64,000 bases of DNA from Lentisalinibacter orientalis (GTDB taxonomy: Bacteria > Pseudomonadota > Gammaproteobacteria > Steroidobacterales > Woeseiaceae), in NCBI RefSeq assembly GCF_040706535.1, contig NZ_JAPDRJ010000001.1, positions 558,001 to 622,000 on the forward strand, given 5' to 3'. Made by a program: the position numbers and the translations under genes. How positions within the stretch are numbered: the stretch's first letter is position 1; each line of letters begins with the position of its first letter. Below, in pieces: positions 41,901 through 48,975 of the stretch. A model generated the notes under the pieces. That model had not been told where the DNA came from and did no database searches. It was given only the letters and a program-made list of their open reading frames with translations.

Positions 41901-42470
41901 ATGGCGCTATTGATTCTGGGGCTCGTACTCTTCCTCGGCATCCACTCCTCCTCCATCGTGGCGGAAGGATTCCGCGACCGGATGGCGGCGAAGAGCGAAC
42001 TGGGGTGGAAGGCGTTCTACGGCATCGTCTCCATCGTCGGCATCGTGCTCATCGTCAAGGGCTACGCCGACGCGCGCATGAACCCCACGCTGCTGTACGT
42101 GCCGCCGGTGTGGATGAAGCATCTTGCGGCGTTACTGCTGTTGCCCGTCTTCATCCTGTTCTTCGCGCCCTACTTGCCGGGCAAGATCAAGGCCGCCACC
42201 AAACACCCGCAGCTGGTGGCCGTGAAGCTGTGGGCCGTGGCCCATCTGCTGGTGAACGGCACGCTGGCGGACGTCATCCTGTTCGGCAGCTTCCTGATCT
42301 GGGCGGTCGTGGACCGCATCTCCTTCAAGCGGCGTGTCGAACGCCCGGTGCCCGCGGCTCCGGCGAAGGGCCTCAACGACGTGCTGGTCGTGGCCGCCGG
42401 CCTCGGCGTCTACGTGATCTTCGTGCTCTGGCTGCACGAGGCCTGGTTCGGGGTGGCGCCTTTCGGCTGA
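41901..42470 (+). CDS. NnrU family membrane protein
   Basis: A 189-residue protein with five to six transmembrane segments (LLILGLVLFLGIHS, AFYGIVSIVGIVLIV, LAALLLLPVFILFFAPYL, VKLWAVAHLLVNG, VILFGSFLIWAVVD and VLVVAAGLGVYVIFVLWLH). It matches NnrU, found with denitrification genes and with carotenoid or isomerase-like (Z-ISO) functions elsewhere. No nitrite or nitric oxide reductase gene is in the window, so denitrification is not supported here. Confidence 0.9.
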   Translation: MALLILGLVLFLGIHSSSIVAEGFRDRMAAKSELGWKAFYGIVSIVGIVLIVKGYADARMNPTLLYVPPVWMKHLAALLLLPVFILFFAPYLPGKIKAATKHPQLVAVKLWAVAHLLVNGTLADVILFGSFLIWAVVDRISFKRRVERPVPAAPAKGLNDVLVVAAGLGVYVIFVLWLHEAWFGVAPFG

Positions 42471-42482
42471 GAAAGGCCGCCG

Positions 42483-42776
42483 TCAGTCGTCGCTCAGCTC
42501 GATGCGGATGCCGCCCAGCCAGCCTGCCACGGTGTTGAAGATCAGGCAGATGAGCAGTGTCATCAGATAGATGACGATGAGGTAGGCGACGGGCATCAGC
42601 AGCAGCAGCCAGACGGAGGCCGTGGCGAACGGCCCGTCCGACGCACCCAGCTGGATGTCGGTGAAAGTCATCACCAGCAGGCCGAGCAGCACATAGACGA
42701 ACATGAAGACCGCGGCGGTGGCGGACGAGATCTTCGCTGCCGACCAGGGATCGATTCTTCGCAGCGTACGGTTCAT
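42483..42776 (-). CDS. Small membrane protein, DUF3566-like
   Basis: A 97-residue protein with a basic start (LRRIDPWSAAKIS) and two transmembrane segments (AVFMFVYVLLGLLVM and WLLLLMPVAYLIVIYLMTLLICLIF), ending in GWLGGIRIEL. The IDPWS-x-AK-x-S opening and the GG-x-IEL end recall DUF3566-type proteins. Function is unknown. It lies 16 bases after the MAPEG gene and is probably co-transcribed. Confidence 0.75.
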   Translation of the reverse strand: MNRTLRRIDPWSAAKISSATAAVFMFVYVLLGLLVMTFTDIQLGASDGPFATASVWLLLLMPVAYLIVIYLMTLLICLIFNTVAGWLGGIRIELSDD

Positions 42777-42792
42777 GGCTGGAACCTCATGG

Positions 42793-43182
42793 CTAGAACA
42801 ACGCGGCCAGCAGCATCACCAGCGTGGCGACGAAGCCGACCGTCCAGATGAGCGAGCGGATCAGGAAGACGCCGGACGCATAGGCTGGCACGTAGGCGAC
42901 GCGGGCCACGAGATACGTCCAGGCGGCCGCCTCTGTGGCCGGCGTGGACGCCTCGCCGAGCACCACCACCACGACCGCGATGGTGAACAGGATCAGGCCC
43001 TCGAAATGGTTGTCGAGCGCGCGTTTCAGACGCCCGGCCACGCCCCAGGGCTGTTTCTGCTCGTCCCGGCTGCCGCCCGTGTAGCTGGGCCCGAGTTGTT
43101 TGTTGACCGGGACGGCCATCAACACGAACTGCACGAATTGCAGCAGAGCCGCGTAGCCGAGGACCTTCAGTTCGACCGGCAT
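42793..43182 (-). CDS. MAPEG family membrane protein
   Basis: A 129-residue four-helix membrane protein. The signature area GVAGRLKRALDNHFEGLILF and ASTPATEAAAWTYLVARVAYV match the MAPEG superfamily (glutathione- or eicosanoid-related in eukaryotes; bacterial roles mostly undefined). It starts with a short leader PVELKVLGYAALLQF. It is the first gene of a two-gene unit with the DUF3566-like gene. Confidence 0.92.
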   Translation of the reverse strand: MPVELKVLGYAALLQFVQFVLMAVPVNKQLGPSYTGGSRDEQKQPWGVAGRLKRALDNHFEGLILFTIAVVVVVLGEASTPATEAAAWTYLVARVAYVPAYASGVFLIRSLIWTVGFVATLVMLLAALF

Positions 43183-43228
43183 CGGGTTCTCCTTTTTCTT
43201 GTCTACGAGGCCATCCTACGCCCCGGCC

Positions 43229-43936
43229 TCACCGATGGGAACGGCCGCCGGCGGCAACGAGCCAGCGTGCGATAGCGGGAATCTCCTCCAGCGCGTCGAC
43301 GGAGGCGGCAAGACCGGCGGGGGCCGCTGCGCCGCCGGGCACCTGGCCATAGCCGTAACGGGCGAAGATCACGGGGACCCCGGCCGCCCGGCCGGCAGCC
43401 ACGTCGTTGACCGAGTCGCCCACCATCAACGCCCGTGCCGGGGCGACCTCCAGGGCCTCCAGGCAGGCGCGTACCGGGGCCGGATCCGGCTTCAGGGGCA
43501 GGGATTCATCACCGCCGACGACGGTGTCGACGTCACCGCTCAGTTCCAGTGCCTCGAGGATGTCGCGGGCGATCGCGGTCGGCTTGTTGGTGCAGACGGC
43601 ATGGCGCCAGCCCTCGGCCGACAGGGCCGCCAGCACCGCTGCCGCACCGGGCATCGGCCGCGTCTCCCGGGTGGCGCACCGACCGTAGACGGCCAGGAAT
43701 TCACGCCGCAGCGGCGGCACCTCGACCCCCGCGAGCGGCCGGCCCGCCGCGGCGAAGCCCCGGCGTACGAGTTCGCCGACCCCGTCGCCGATCATCCCCC
43801 GTACGGCGTCTGCGGTCCGGGGCGCCAGGCCGTGCTGCCGGAGCACGCTGTTCAGCGCGGCCGCCAGATCGCCGACGCTGTCGACGAGGGTGCCGTCCAG
43901 GTCCCAGATGATGGCCCGGGAATGAATCCGACTCAC
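43229..43936 (-). CDS. gph: Phosphoglycolate phosphatase (HAD family)
   Basis: A 235-residue HAD phosphatase. The nucleophile loop is WDLDGTLVDS (Asp12, Asp14), motif II is in HAVCTNKP, and motifs III and IV are LKPDPAPV and MVGDSVNDV. The cap domain with GMIGDGVGELVRRGF is that of Gph, which removes phosphoglycolate formed by DNA repair or Rubisco. It marks the left edge of the accessory region. Confidence 0.92.
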   Translation of the reverse strand: MSRIHSRAIIWDLDGTLVDSVGDLAAALNSVLRQHGLAPRTADAVRGMIGDGVGELVRRGFAAAGRPLAGVEVPPLRREFLAVYGRCATRETRPMPGAAAVLAALSAEGWRHAVCTNKPTAIARDILEALELSGDVDTVVGGDESLPLKPDPAPVRACLEALEVAPARALMVGDSVNDVAAGRAAGVPVIFARYGYGQVPGGAAAPAGLAASVDALEEIPAIARWLVAAGGRSHR

Positions 43937-43963
43937 TGCAGTAAGATAACTGATTGTTTCAAA

Positions 43964-43979
43964 ATGATTAATTAATCAT
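43964..43979. promoter_or_regulatory. Perfect 16-bp AT-rich palindrome upstream of gph
   Basis: ATGATTAATTAATCAT lies 28 bases before the gph start, in a marked AT-rich patch. It could be an operator or simply the promoter element. Confidence 0.4.
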
Positions 43980-44057
43980 CATTGGGCTGGACGCGGGCAA
44001 TTCAAGTGAGGATAATACCTTAGATGGTGCAGTGCAGCATCGAGGTACTATAAGGTC

Positions 44058-44216
44058 ATGGATTACACGGATGTCTATTTCACACTCGACGGGATCGCGC
44101 TCGCAGGATTGCTGGTCGCGATAGCAGTCGCCTGCTACCTCGCACACCGGCGCTATAGGCGCGATGCGCGCCGCGCGGAAGAGCCGCGCAAGCGCATACG
44201 CCACCGCAGAGTCTGA
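44058..44216 (+). CDS. Small single-pass membrane protein (52 residues), hypothetical
   Basis: An ATG-led reading frame of 52 codons: a short polar start (DYTDVYFTLDG), one strong transmembrane helix (IALAGLLVAIAVACYLA) and a very basic tail (HRRYRRDARRAEEPRKRIR). Its composition is that of a real membrane miniprotein, with the positive-inside rule placing the C-terminus in the cytoplasm. No ribosome site stands out (TAAGGTC), so it remains a candidate. Confidence 0.45.
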   Translation: MDYTDVYFTLDGIALAGLLVAIAVACYLAHRRYRRDARRAEEPRKRIRHRRV

Positions 44217-44265
44217 TCGCGGGTTTTGATACGTCCGATGAGCCGCGGAGGCTCATTCGGGAGTG

Positions 44266-44565
44266 TCAGACATCCCTCGGCTCGAGCTTCCTGACGCGGA
44301 AGCTCTGCGCACCGCCCTCGAGCAGCATATCGAGCAGGTCGGCCAGACCTGTCTCCATCCGCCACTTCAGGTATCGGTCGTAGTGCTCGAACGACTGCCA
44401 CTCCTCGATCAGCACGAAGGTGGCGGCAGCCTCCTCGAAATACGTATCGATGCGGATGCAGCCGTCGAAGGCCCGCGTGTCGACCAACGCCTCCTTCAAC
44501 GTCGCTTCGACTTCCGGGACCTTGTCCCGTTGCGCGGGAAACTCGGCGATTACGATCTTCGGCAT
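44266..44565 (-). CDS. Antibiotic biosynthesis monooxygenase (ABM) domain protein
   Basis: A 99-residue ferredoxin-like-fold protein: PKIVIAEFPAQRDKVPEVEATL, DTRAFDGCIRIDTYFEE, TFVLIEEWQSFEHYDRYLKW. This is the pattern of small quinol monooxygenase (YgiN-like) or stress-response dimeric proteins. Substrate is unknown. It stands alone upstream of the decayed sigma-54 regulator. Confidence 0.87.
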   Translation of the reverse strand: MPKIVIAEFPAQRDKVPEVEATLKEALVDTRAFDGCIRIDTYFEEAAATFVLIEEWQSFEHYDRYLKWRMETGLADLLDMLLEGGAQSFRVRKLEPRDV

Positions 44566-44734
44566 GGCGCGTCCTCTTGATACGGAGAGCCGATTTTACG
44601 CGCAACGGACCAGGGAACGCCGGAATCCGCAGAGCTCGACGTCTCCCAGCCTGGTGCCAGGCGGGCGTGGTGAGCATCAGGGCGGCGACAGTGACGATGG
44701 CGGCAGACATCAGATTGGTAAGCATTGTCGTACT

Positions 44735-45280
44735 CCTTCCACTACGGCGAGATCATCGGCCAGAGTGACGCGCGCCAAGGATCACTTCGAGAGCGAGTTC
44801 TTCGGTCACGTCAAAGGCTCGTTCACCGGCGCGCATCGCGAGCGCGTGGACGATATCGCGCCGCTGGCCACCCACTTCCTGAAGGTGATCGGCGACGAAC
44901 TCGGACGCCACGATCTGAAGCTCACGCGGGAACAACTCGGGCTGTTGGAGCGCCACGACTGGCCGGGCAACATCCGGGAGCTGAAGAACGTCATCGAGCG
45001 GGCGGCGATCTCGTCGAAGGGGTCACGGGTGCGGATGGACCTGGCGCTGCCGGATACGGCGAAGCTGCCGCCGGCGTCGGTGGCGGACTCGAACGACCCC
45101 GACTTCGTCACGGAAACCGAGTTCCGCCTGATGGAGAAGGCCAATATCACCGCCGCACTGCGCGCTGCGGACTGGCGCGTGTGGGGCGAGGACGGCGCGG
45201 CCGACCTGCTGGGGCTCAATCCGTCGACGCTGAAGTACCGGATGAAGCAGCTGGGGATCGAGAAGCCGGGGGCGGCTTAG
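44735..45280 (+). pseudogene. Decayed sigma-54-dependent transcriptional activator
   Basis: Pieces of one activator are joined by deletions. FHYGEIIGQSDA, the start of the AAA+ domain, is in one frame. After a frame change, FESEFFGHVKGSFTGAHRERV with the GAFTGA-type loop is directly followed by IAPLATHFLKV, so Walker A, Walker B and the sensor regions are missing. The rest (LERHDWPGNIRELKNVIERA and the Fis-like end GAADLLGLNPSTLKYRMKQLGI) is intact to the stop at 45280. The C-terminal style matches FhlA/NorR-type activators. The protein cannot hydrolyse ATP. It marks gene decay at the border of the accessory region. Confidence 0.85.
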
Positions 45281-45376
45281 CACCGGCGCATCCGCAGAGC
45301 CTTTCGGATCACCGGTGTCCGTCATCGGGGCCGCAGGATGGCGACTCCGGGGACGGGTCCGGATGCGGATACAAGA

Positions 45377-45398
45377 ACGCCCCGCACAAGCGGGGCGT
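45377..45398. terminator. Strong hairpin, possible bidirectional terminator
   Basis: ACGCCCCGC and GCGGGGCGT pair perfectly over the loop ACAA. T-richness on either side is weak, so intrinsic termination is plausible but not certain. It lies between the decayed activator and the end of the next gene. Confidence 0.55.
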
Positions 45399-45474
45399 CC
45401 GTTGTTCAGCCAGGTTGCAGTTCAGGACCTTTGTGCCCTTCGCAGCAGCGCCGGACAATCCGGTCCCGACTGAC

Positions 45475-46035
45475 TCACGGCTGATAGGGCAACGACGAAT
45501 CCTGCAGGAAGATCAGCACCCGACCATCGGGGGTCTTCACGTAGCCCTTCGTGTACTCGACCTTGGTCTCCGACTTGTCCGGACCCGTGAAGTAGTAGTG
45601 CCCCATTGCGATCGCAATGTTGCCCTGCATCTTGACCGTGTGATTGTCGAAGCGGACGTTCGACCACGGCCGCAGCGCGAAGCCTTTGTCTTCTTCATAC
45701 CCGGCGTTGCCAGAGACGAAGTAGCTCAGCGTGCCTTCCAGATCAGGACGGAAGGGCTGCTCGGAGGCAAGTGTCGGCTTGAACTGAATCGGACCGAGAT
45801 CAAACGCGTAGGCTGTACGCGCCGCTTCTTCGGCTACAGCAGGCGCTCGATCTCCGGCCTTGCCGATGGCGACTACCGCGTTACCCCACGCCTTCTGAGC
45901 TTTCTCTACGTCGCTCTGCGTAATGTCCGGGCCAGACGGCAGAAAACTCACATGGTCGGCGAACTCACCCGCGTGGATCGCGGGTGCTGAAAAAAGCATC
46001 GCGGAGGCGAGAATCGTGGGAGCAATTTTTAGCAT
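45475..46035 (-). CDS. Periplasmic NTF2/SnoaL-like protein, function unknown
   Basis: A 186-residue protein with a signal peptide (LKIAPTILASAMLFSAPAIHA). The mature part has AYAFDLGPIQFKPTLASEQPF, LEGTLSYFVSGNAGY, DKGFALRPWSNVRFDNHTV and GHYYFTGPD. This is a conserved family with an NTF2-like cone fold that is often mislabelled phosphoribosyl-AMP cyclohydrolase in databases; no HisI motifs are present. The ATG at 46033-46035 is preferred to one 15 codons upstream because it begins the signal peptide. Role unknown. Confidence 0.78.
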   Translation of the reverse strand: MLKIAPTILASAMLFSAPAIHAGEFADHVSFLPSGPDITQSDVEKAQKAWGNAVVAIGKAGDRAPAVAEEAARTAYAFDLGPIQFKPTLASEQPFRPDLEGTLSYFVSGNAGYEEDKGFALRPWSNVRFDNHTVKMQGNIAIAMGHYYFTGPDKSETKVEYTKGYVKTPDGRVLIFLQDSSLPYQP

Positions 46036-46224
46036 CGTGGGCAATCCTTTAATCAAGTGAGCGCGCTTTATACAAAGCACTCAATAGTTCGATCAACACG
46101 AAAAAAGTGCCACGAGTCATCGGGAAAACCGAAGCGTTTCCAGCTTCGTTCGGGAGGGCGCGCACCATCGTCAGCTGCTGGTCTCCACTGCTCGCTGGAG
46201 CGAGGCCGGCTCAAGTCGACGAAG

Positions 46225-46632
46225 TCACTTGCGCAGAGCCTTTCTGATGACAAGCTTCAACCCGGACCACGTCTCGTCCACCGCACAAACCTTCACGTCC
46301 ACCAGTCCCATCGGCAGCGCGAGTTCGCGGACGACGTCCTCGGTTACGTCGGTGACCACGCCGGACGCCTTCTTCGGCCAGGAGACCCACAGGGCGCCAT
46401 CCTGACGCATCTCCTGGATGCCGCGTTCGAGTTCGGTTCGGAGATTCGCGCGAGACTTCGTGAAGACGTGGAGGATGTCGAACGGAGGGCGGAGCCTGGA
46501 CGATGCGACGGCGCCTTCGGGCAGTGGTGTCAGCAGATCGGCGTAGTGTGTCGGAGCGCCTCGCACCTTTACGCGCGTGCCCGGCTTGATGCCGAGTTTC
46601 TTGTAGAGCGGGGTGCCTGAGTAGCCTGCCAT
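46225..46632 (-). CDS. DUF3052 domain protein
   Basis: A 135-residue soluble protein: AGYSGTPLYKKLGIKPGTRV, FDILHVFTKSRANLRTELERG, QDGALWVSWPKKASGVVTDVTE, KVCAVDETWSGLKLVIRK. These blocks define DUF3052, a small family of unknown function that often travels with mobile or accessory DNA. It has its own start and no partner gene. Confidence 0.88.
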   Translation of the reverse strand: MAGYSGTPLYKKLGIKPGTRVKVRGAPTHYADLLTPLPEGAVASSRLRPPFDILHVFTKSRANLRTELERGIQEMRQDGALWVSWPKKASGVVTDVTEDVVRELALPMGLVDVKVCAVDETWSGLKLVIRKALRK

Positions 46633-46681
46633 CGGACCCTAGCTGAATGATGACTCTGTTTCGCGGGACGCAGCGCTGCCG

Positions 46682-46861
46682 CTACGCCGCCTCGAACTCC
46701 GCCCTCTGCAGACGGGAGAGGTCCGAGGACTTTCTGGCAACCCACAGATCGCAACTGCGCTGCATAGCCAGCCAGCTCTCCCGCGAGCGACCAAGCGCCC
46801 TGGAGAGCCGCGAGGTCATCTCCGGGCTCATGGCACTTCCCGTTGCGACGACTTGCGCGAG
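46682..46861 (-). pseudogene. HigA-type antitoxin remnant (with a possible HigB tail upstream)
   Basis: In one frame of the minus strand the C-terminal half of a HigA antitoxin can be read: AMSPEMTSRLSRALGRSRES, then WLAMQRSCDLWVARKSSDL, with a stop at 46682-46684. The N-terminal helix-turn-helix is missing; a stop lies directly upstream. Just before it, around 46866-46920, another frame reads VYVLDYEDYHG and a stop, similar to the end of HigB toxins. This is consistent with a collapsed higBA module. Confidence 0.5.
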
Positions 46862-46930
46862 CTATACATGCTCATCCGTGGTAGTCCTCATAATCCAGAA
46901 CATAGACCTTTCCGGTCGTGAATTCTCATG

Positions 46931-47380
46931 TTAGCCGCAGTCGTCGCTTGTCTCCGGCAGTTGGCGGCGATAGTGGTGAGGATCGTACGGCATCGTCGGC
47001 GGTTCAGTATCTGCTTCGAACCGGAATACATGCCGGTGCCGGCACGCCTGTTCTATGGGCCGATATAGAAATTCTGAGATGGTCCTGTATGCAGCCCGAT
47101 TCAGCCTCGGGGACGTGGTTTCGACGACGGTGGTGTCTTCTACTTCTCCGGATTCTGTGATCGTAAAGCTGACCGTTACCTCACCCGGCAGTATGTCTAT
47201 GGAGTGAGTCGGGATCAGGGGGTCACGGGTGATGACTGTGACGGGAACCACGCCGATGCTCGAACACAAGGGTGTTTCGGAGCCCAGAGCCGGTATGGTC
47301 GTGAATAGAAAGACCAATACCGCGCCCTTCGCAATTTGTGCAGGCATCAAGCTGAAAGCTGTAGCGGCATCATCTTGCAT
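46931..47380 (-). CDS. Stand-alone TonB C-terminal domain protein
   Basis: A 149-residue exported protein. After a hydrophobic leader (IAKGAVLVFLFTTIPALG) comes one TonB_C-like domain: ILPGEVTVSFTITESGEVED, VVETTSPRLNRAAYRTISEF and LYRP, followed by a Cys/His-rich end. There is no proline-rich spacer and no ExbBD or receptor gene near, so energy transduction is unlikely. Such single domains may bind peptides or cell-wall parts. GAAGAG precedes the ATG; a GTG one codon earlier is also possible. Confidence 0.7.
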   Translation of the reverse strand: MQDDAATAFSLMPAQIAKGAVLVFLFTTIPALGSETPLCSSIGVVPVTVITRDPLIPTHSIDILPGEVTVSFTITESGEVEDTTVVETTSPRLNRAAYRTISEFLYRPIEQACRHRHVFRFEADTEPPTMPYDPHHYRRQLPETSDDCG

Positions 47381-47413
47381 CACGTATTCGCTCTTCGCAG
47401 ATTCCTCCGTCGC

Positions 47414-47695
47414 CTATTCGAGATTCTCACGAATGATTCGGGGATGTCGCGCCGCAATCCTGAGCAGCGCGAGCGCTGGGCCCTCAGGCTTCCTGCGACC
47501 CTGCTCCCAATTGCGCAACGTATGGACGCTGATCTCCATGGCCCGGGCAAACTCCGTCTGAGTCAGCCCGACGAAACGCCTCAGAGCGGCGATGTCTTCT
47601 CCGGAAAGAACGCGTCCTCGCATCAGCCGAACCCTGAGCTTCGCCGGCAGAGCCCTCTGGAACTGTTCGTCCGAAACTTGGGGAATCTCAGTCAT
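47414..47695 (-). CDS. NadS-type helix-turn-helix antitoxin, without a toxin partner
   Basis: A 93-residue DNA-binding protein. The pattern LSGEDIAALRRFVGLTQTEFA, then HTLRNWEQGRRKPEGPALALL, is that of NadS/HigA-like antitoxins whose toxin gene normally lies just upstream. No toxin frame exists upstream here (47696-47800). The frame extends to an ATG at 47764, but the extra residues do not look like part of the family. A 7-1-7 palindrome sits 62 bases upstream and would be the autoregulatory site. The antitoxin is thus an orphan. Confidence 0.82.
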   Translation of the reverse strand: MTEIPQVSDEQFQRALPAKLRVRLMRGRVLSGEDIAALRRFVGLTQTEFARAMEISVHTLRNWEQGRRKPEGPALALLRIAARHPRIIRENLE

Positions 47696-47756
47696 CCTAG
47701 ACTTGCGGTCAGCAAGGTCCTTTGAGTCGTCCCATTGCAAGCTAAGGCATCTAGCA

Positions 47757-47771
47757 TAAGTCAATGACTTA
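47757..47771. promoter_or_regulatory. Palindrome TAAGTCA-A-TGACTTA, likely NadS operator
   Basis: A perfect 7-1-7 inverted repeat upstream of the orphan NadS gene. Antitoxins of this type repress their own operon by binding such sites. Confidence 0.55.
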
Positions 47772-47880
47772 GTCCGTCAATGGCTTATTACTATCCGATC
47801 TACTTCTCTCGTCGGCTGGCAGTGGTCGTCTGCGGGGGTGCGCCGGCTTCCTGGAAGATACGGGCCAGCGTCGAGGGAGC

Positions 47881-47950
47881 TTCCGAGCGTTTCCGCGGAA
47901 AACGTCTTCGAGAATCTACTTTAAGAATCCACCGCAGGTTTGGTCTGAGA
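47881..47950 (+). repeat. Diverged repeat, copy A
   Basis: About 70 bases containing GTTTCCGCGGAAAACGTCTT and AGAATCTACTTTAAGAA. It aligns with copy B at 48735-48802 with several mismatches and single-base gaps. The core is a near-palindrome around CCGCGG. Confidence 0.6.
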
Positions 47951-48141
47951 TGCGGTTGCCCTGACCAGGGGCCAAGGACGTTGGGATCGCGCGTCTCGCG
48001 CGTCAAGGGCGGGTCGATACACCTTTGGGATCTTCGCTTATTCCCGGCCTGGCTGCTCGTCGAGTTTCGAGGCGATTTGTCGAGAAGCTGGTTGGACGAT
48101 CGGCACATCGAGGCTTTCCGCGTGAACTACACCGGCCCGAC

Positions 48142-48408
48142 TCACCCCGCCTTGAGCTCCTCTCTCAAGACTCGACGCAGAGTCGCCTCGTCTACCGGTC
48201 CCGATGCCAGTGCTTGCCGCAGCGTCCGGTTGATGAGGGTCTGATAGCCGATTCCTTCCGCTTCCGCCTTCGCACGAAACGTCATCAACAGATCGTTGTC
48301 GAGCATGATCGTGATCCGCGTCTTGCCTTTGGCCTGAGACTGCAGCTTCGCCAGGTGCGGCACATCCCTGGCTCGCTTCGCTTTCGAGAAGTCATGTTCC
48401 TTTGGCAT
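48142..48408 (-). CDS. brnA: BrnA-type antitoxin
   Basis: An 88-residue ribbon-helix-helix antitoxin. The DNA-binding part is KTRITIMLDNDLLMTFRAKA followed by GIGYQTLINRTLRQAL, and the N-terminal half is charged. BrnA neutralises BrnT and represses the operon. The start lies within the end of the BrnT gene (17-base overlap), the normal toxin-first order of BrnTA. Confidence 0.9.
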   Translation of the reverse strand: MPKEHDFSKAKRARDVPHLAKLQSQAKGKTRITIMLDNDLLMTFRAKAEAEGIGYQTLINRTLRQALASGPVDEATLRRVLREELKAG

Positions 48409-48673
48409 AGAATTCGGCCTCCTTTCGTGTGGCCCTGCGTGCAGAAATAAGCCGAATACGATCCGCTCGGCGCAGCGTGTACACCAGCGTTAGCAGGCGA
48501 GGCCTGGCGCTCATGCCGACCAGCACCCACCGGTGCTCGTCGTCGGACGATACGTCCTCCTGCGCCAATGCCCGCGGATCGAGGAGAGCCGTCGAGGCTT
48601 CCTCGAAGCCAATCCGATGCTTTCGAAAGTTCGCGGCCGCCTTAGCGGCATCCCATTCGATATCTATATGCAT
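48392..48673 (-). CDS. brnT: BrnT-type ribonuclease toxin
   Basis: A 93-residue RelE-fold toxin. The signatures IEWDAAKAAANFRKHRIGFEEA, DEHRWVLVGMSARPRLLTLVY, and the end IRLISARRATRKEAEFY are those of BrnT, an mRNA-degrading toxin. Catalytic candidates in the C-terminal RLISAR-x-A-x-RKE segment are present, so the module looks intact. The ATG lies inside a perfect inverted repeat that is the probable operator. Confidence 0.92.
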   Translation of the reverse strand: MHIDIEWDAAKAAANFRKHRIGFEEASTALLDPRALAQEDVSSDDEHRWVLVGMSARPRLLTLVYTLRRADRIRLISARRATRKEAEFYAKGT

Positions 48674-48685
48674 TGAGTATGCATA
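48667..48685. promoter_or_regulatory. BrnTA operator candidate: TATGCAT-N5-ATGCATA
   Basis: A perfect inverted repeat with 7-base arms overlaps the brnT start codon. A TACTAT stretch on the minus strand adjoins it and may be the -10 element, giving a very short or leaderless mRNA. Confidence 0.6.
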
Positions 48686-48975
48686 GTATTGGCGGTGCTG
48701 GCAAGAGCATGCGTGGGGGTGTGGAAAGGAACCGTTCCGACGTTTCCGCGGAAACGTCTTCTCGAATCTACGTTAGGAAACCGCCTTACGTGAGACCTGA
48801 CTCCAGCGCCGATCATGAGCCATTGCCGATATGGTCAACGACCGCAACCACTCCGGTCAGGCGGGAATGCGTCAATCCGTAGTGATATCTTCGCTCGGCC
48901 GGTGCTAACGAGCTACTCGAATTTCGATGCCATTATTCGCGAAACGGGCGCACGCCGACGTTCCGCTCGGGCCAG
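48674..48975. other. Non-coding spacer with repeat copy B
   Basis: About 300 bases between brnT and the HD hydrolase gene. Apart from the brnT operator edge and copy B of the diverged repeat nothing functional could be recognised; frames are short. Confidence 0.55.
48735..48802 (+). repeat. Diverged repeat, copy B
   Basis: Contains the perfect 16-base palindrome CGTTTCCGCGGAAACG, then GTCTTCTCGAATCTACGTTA. It is the counterpart of copy A at 47881-47950; together they bracket brnTA. Confidence 0.6.

Larger units (their letters stand above)
47696..48141. other. Non-coding spacer with one copy of a diverged repeat
   Basis: This stretch of 446 bases has no convincing gene. It holds the palindrome at 47757-47771 and copy A (about 47881-47950) of a repeat whose second copy is at 48735-48802. 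Reading frames here are short and have no recognisable domain. Confidence 0.6.

Noticed and set aside
47800..48108. A 102-codon minus-strand ORF before brnA
   Set aside because: Low-complexity Arg/Ser/Pro sequence, no ribosome site, lies across repeat copy A.
47881..48802. Integron attC sites around brnTA
   Set aside because: The repeats are in direct orientation and palindromic at the core, but the conserved RYYYAAC/GTTRRRY end boxes and an integrase gene are not seen.
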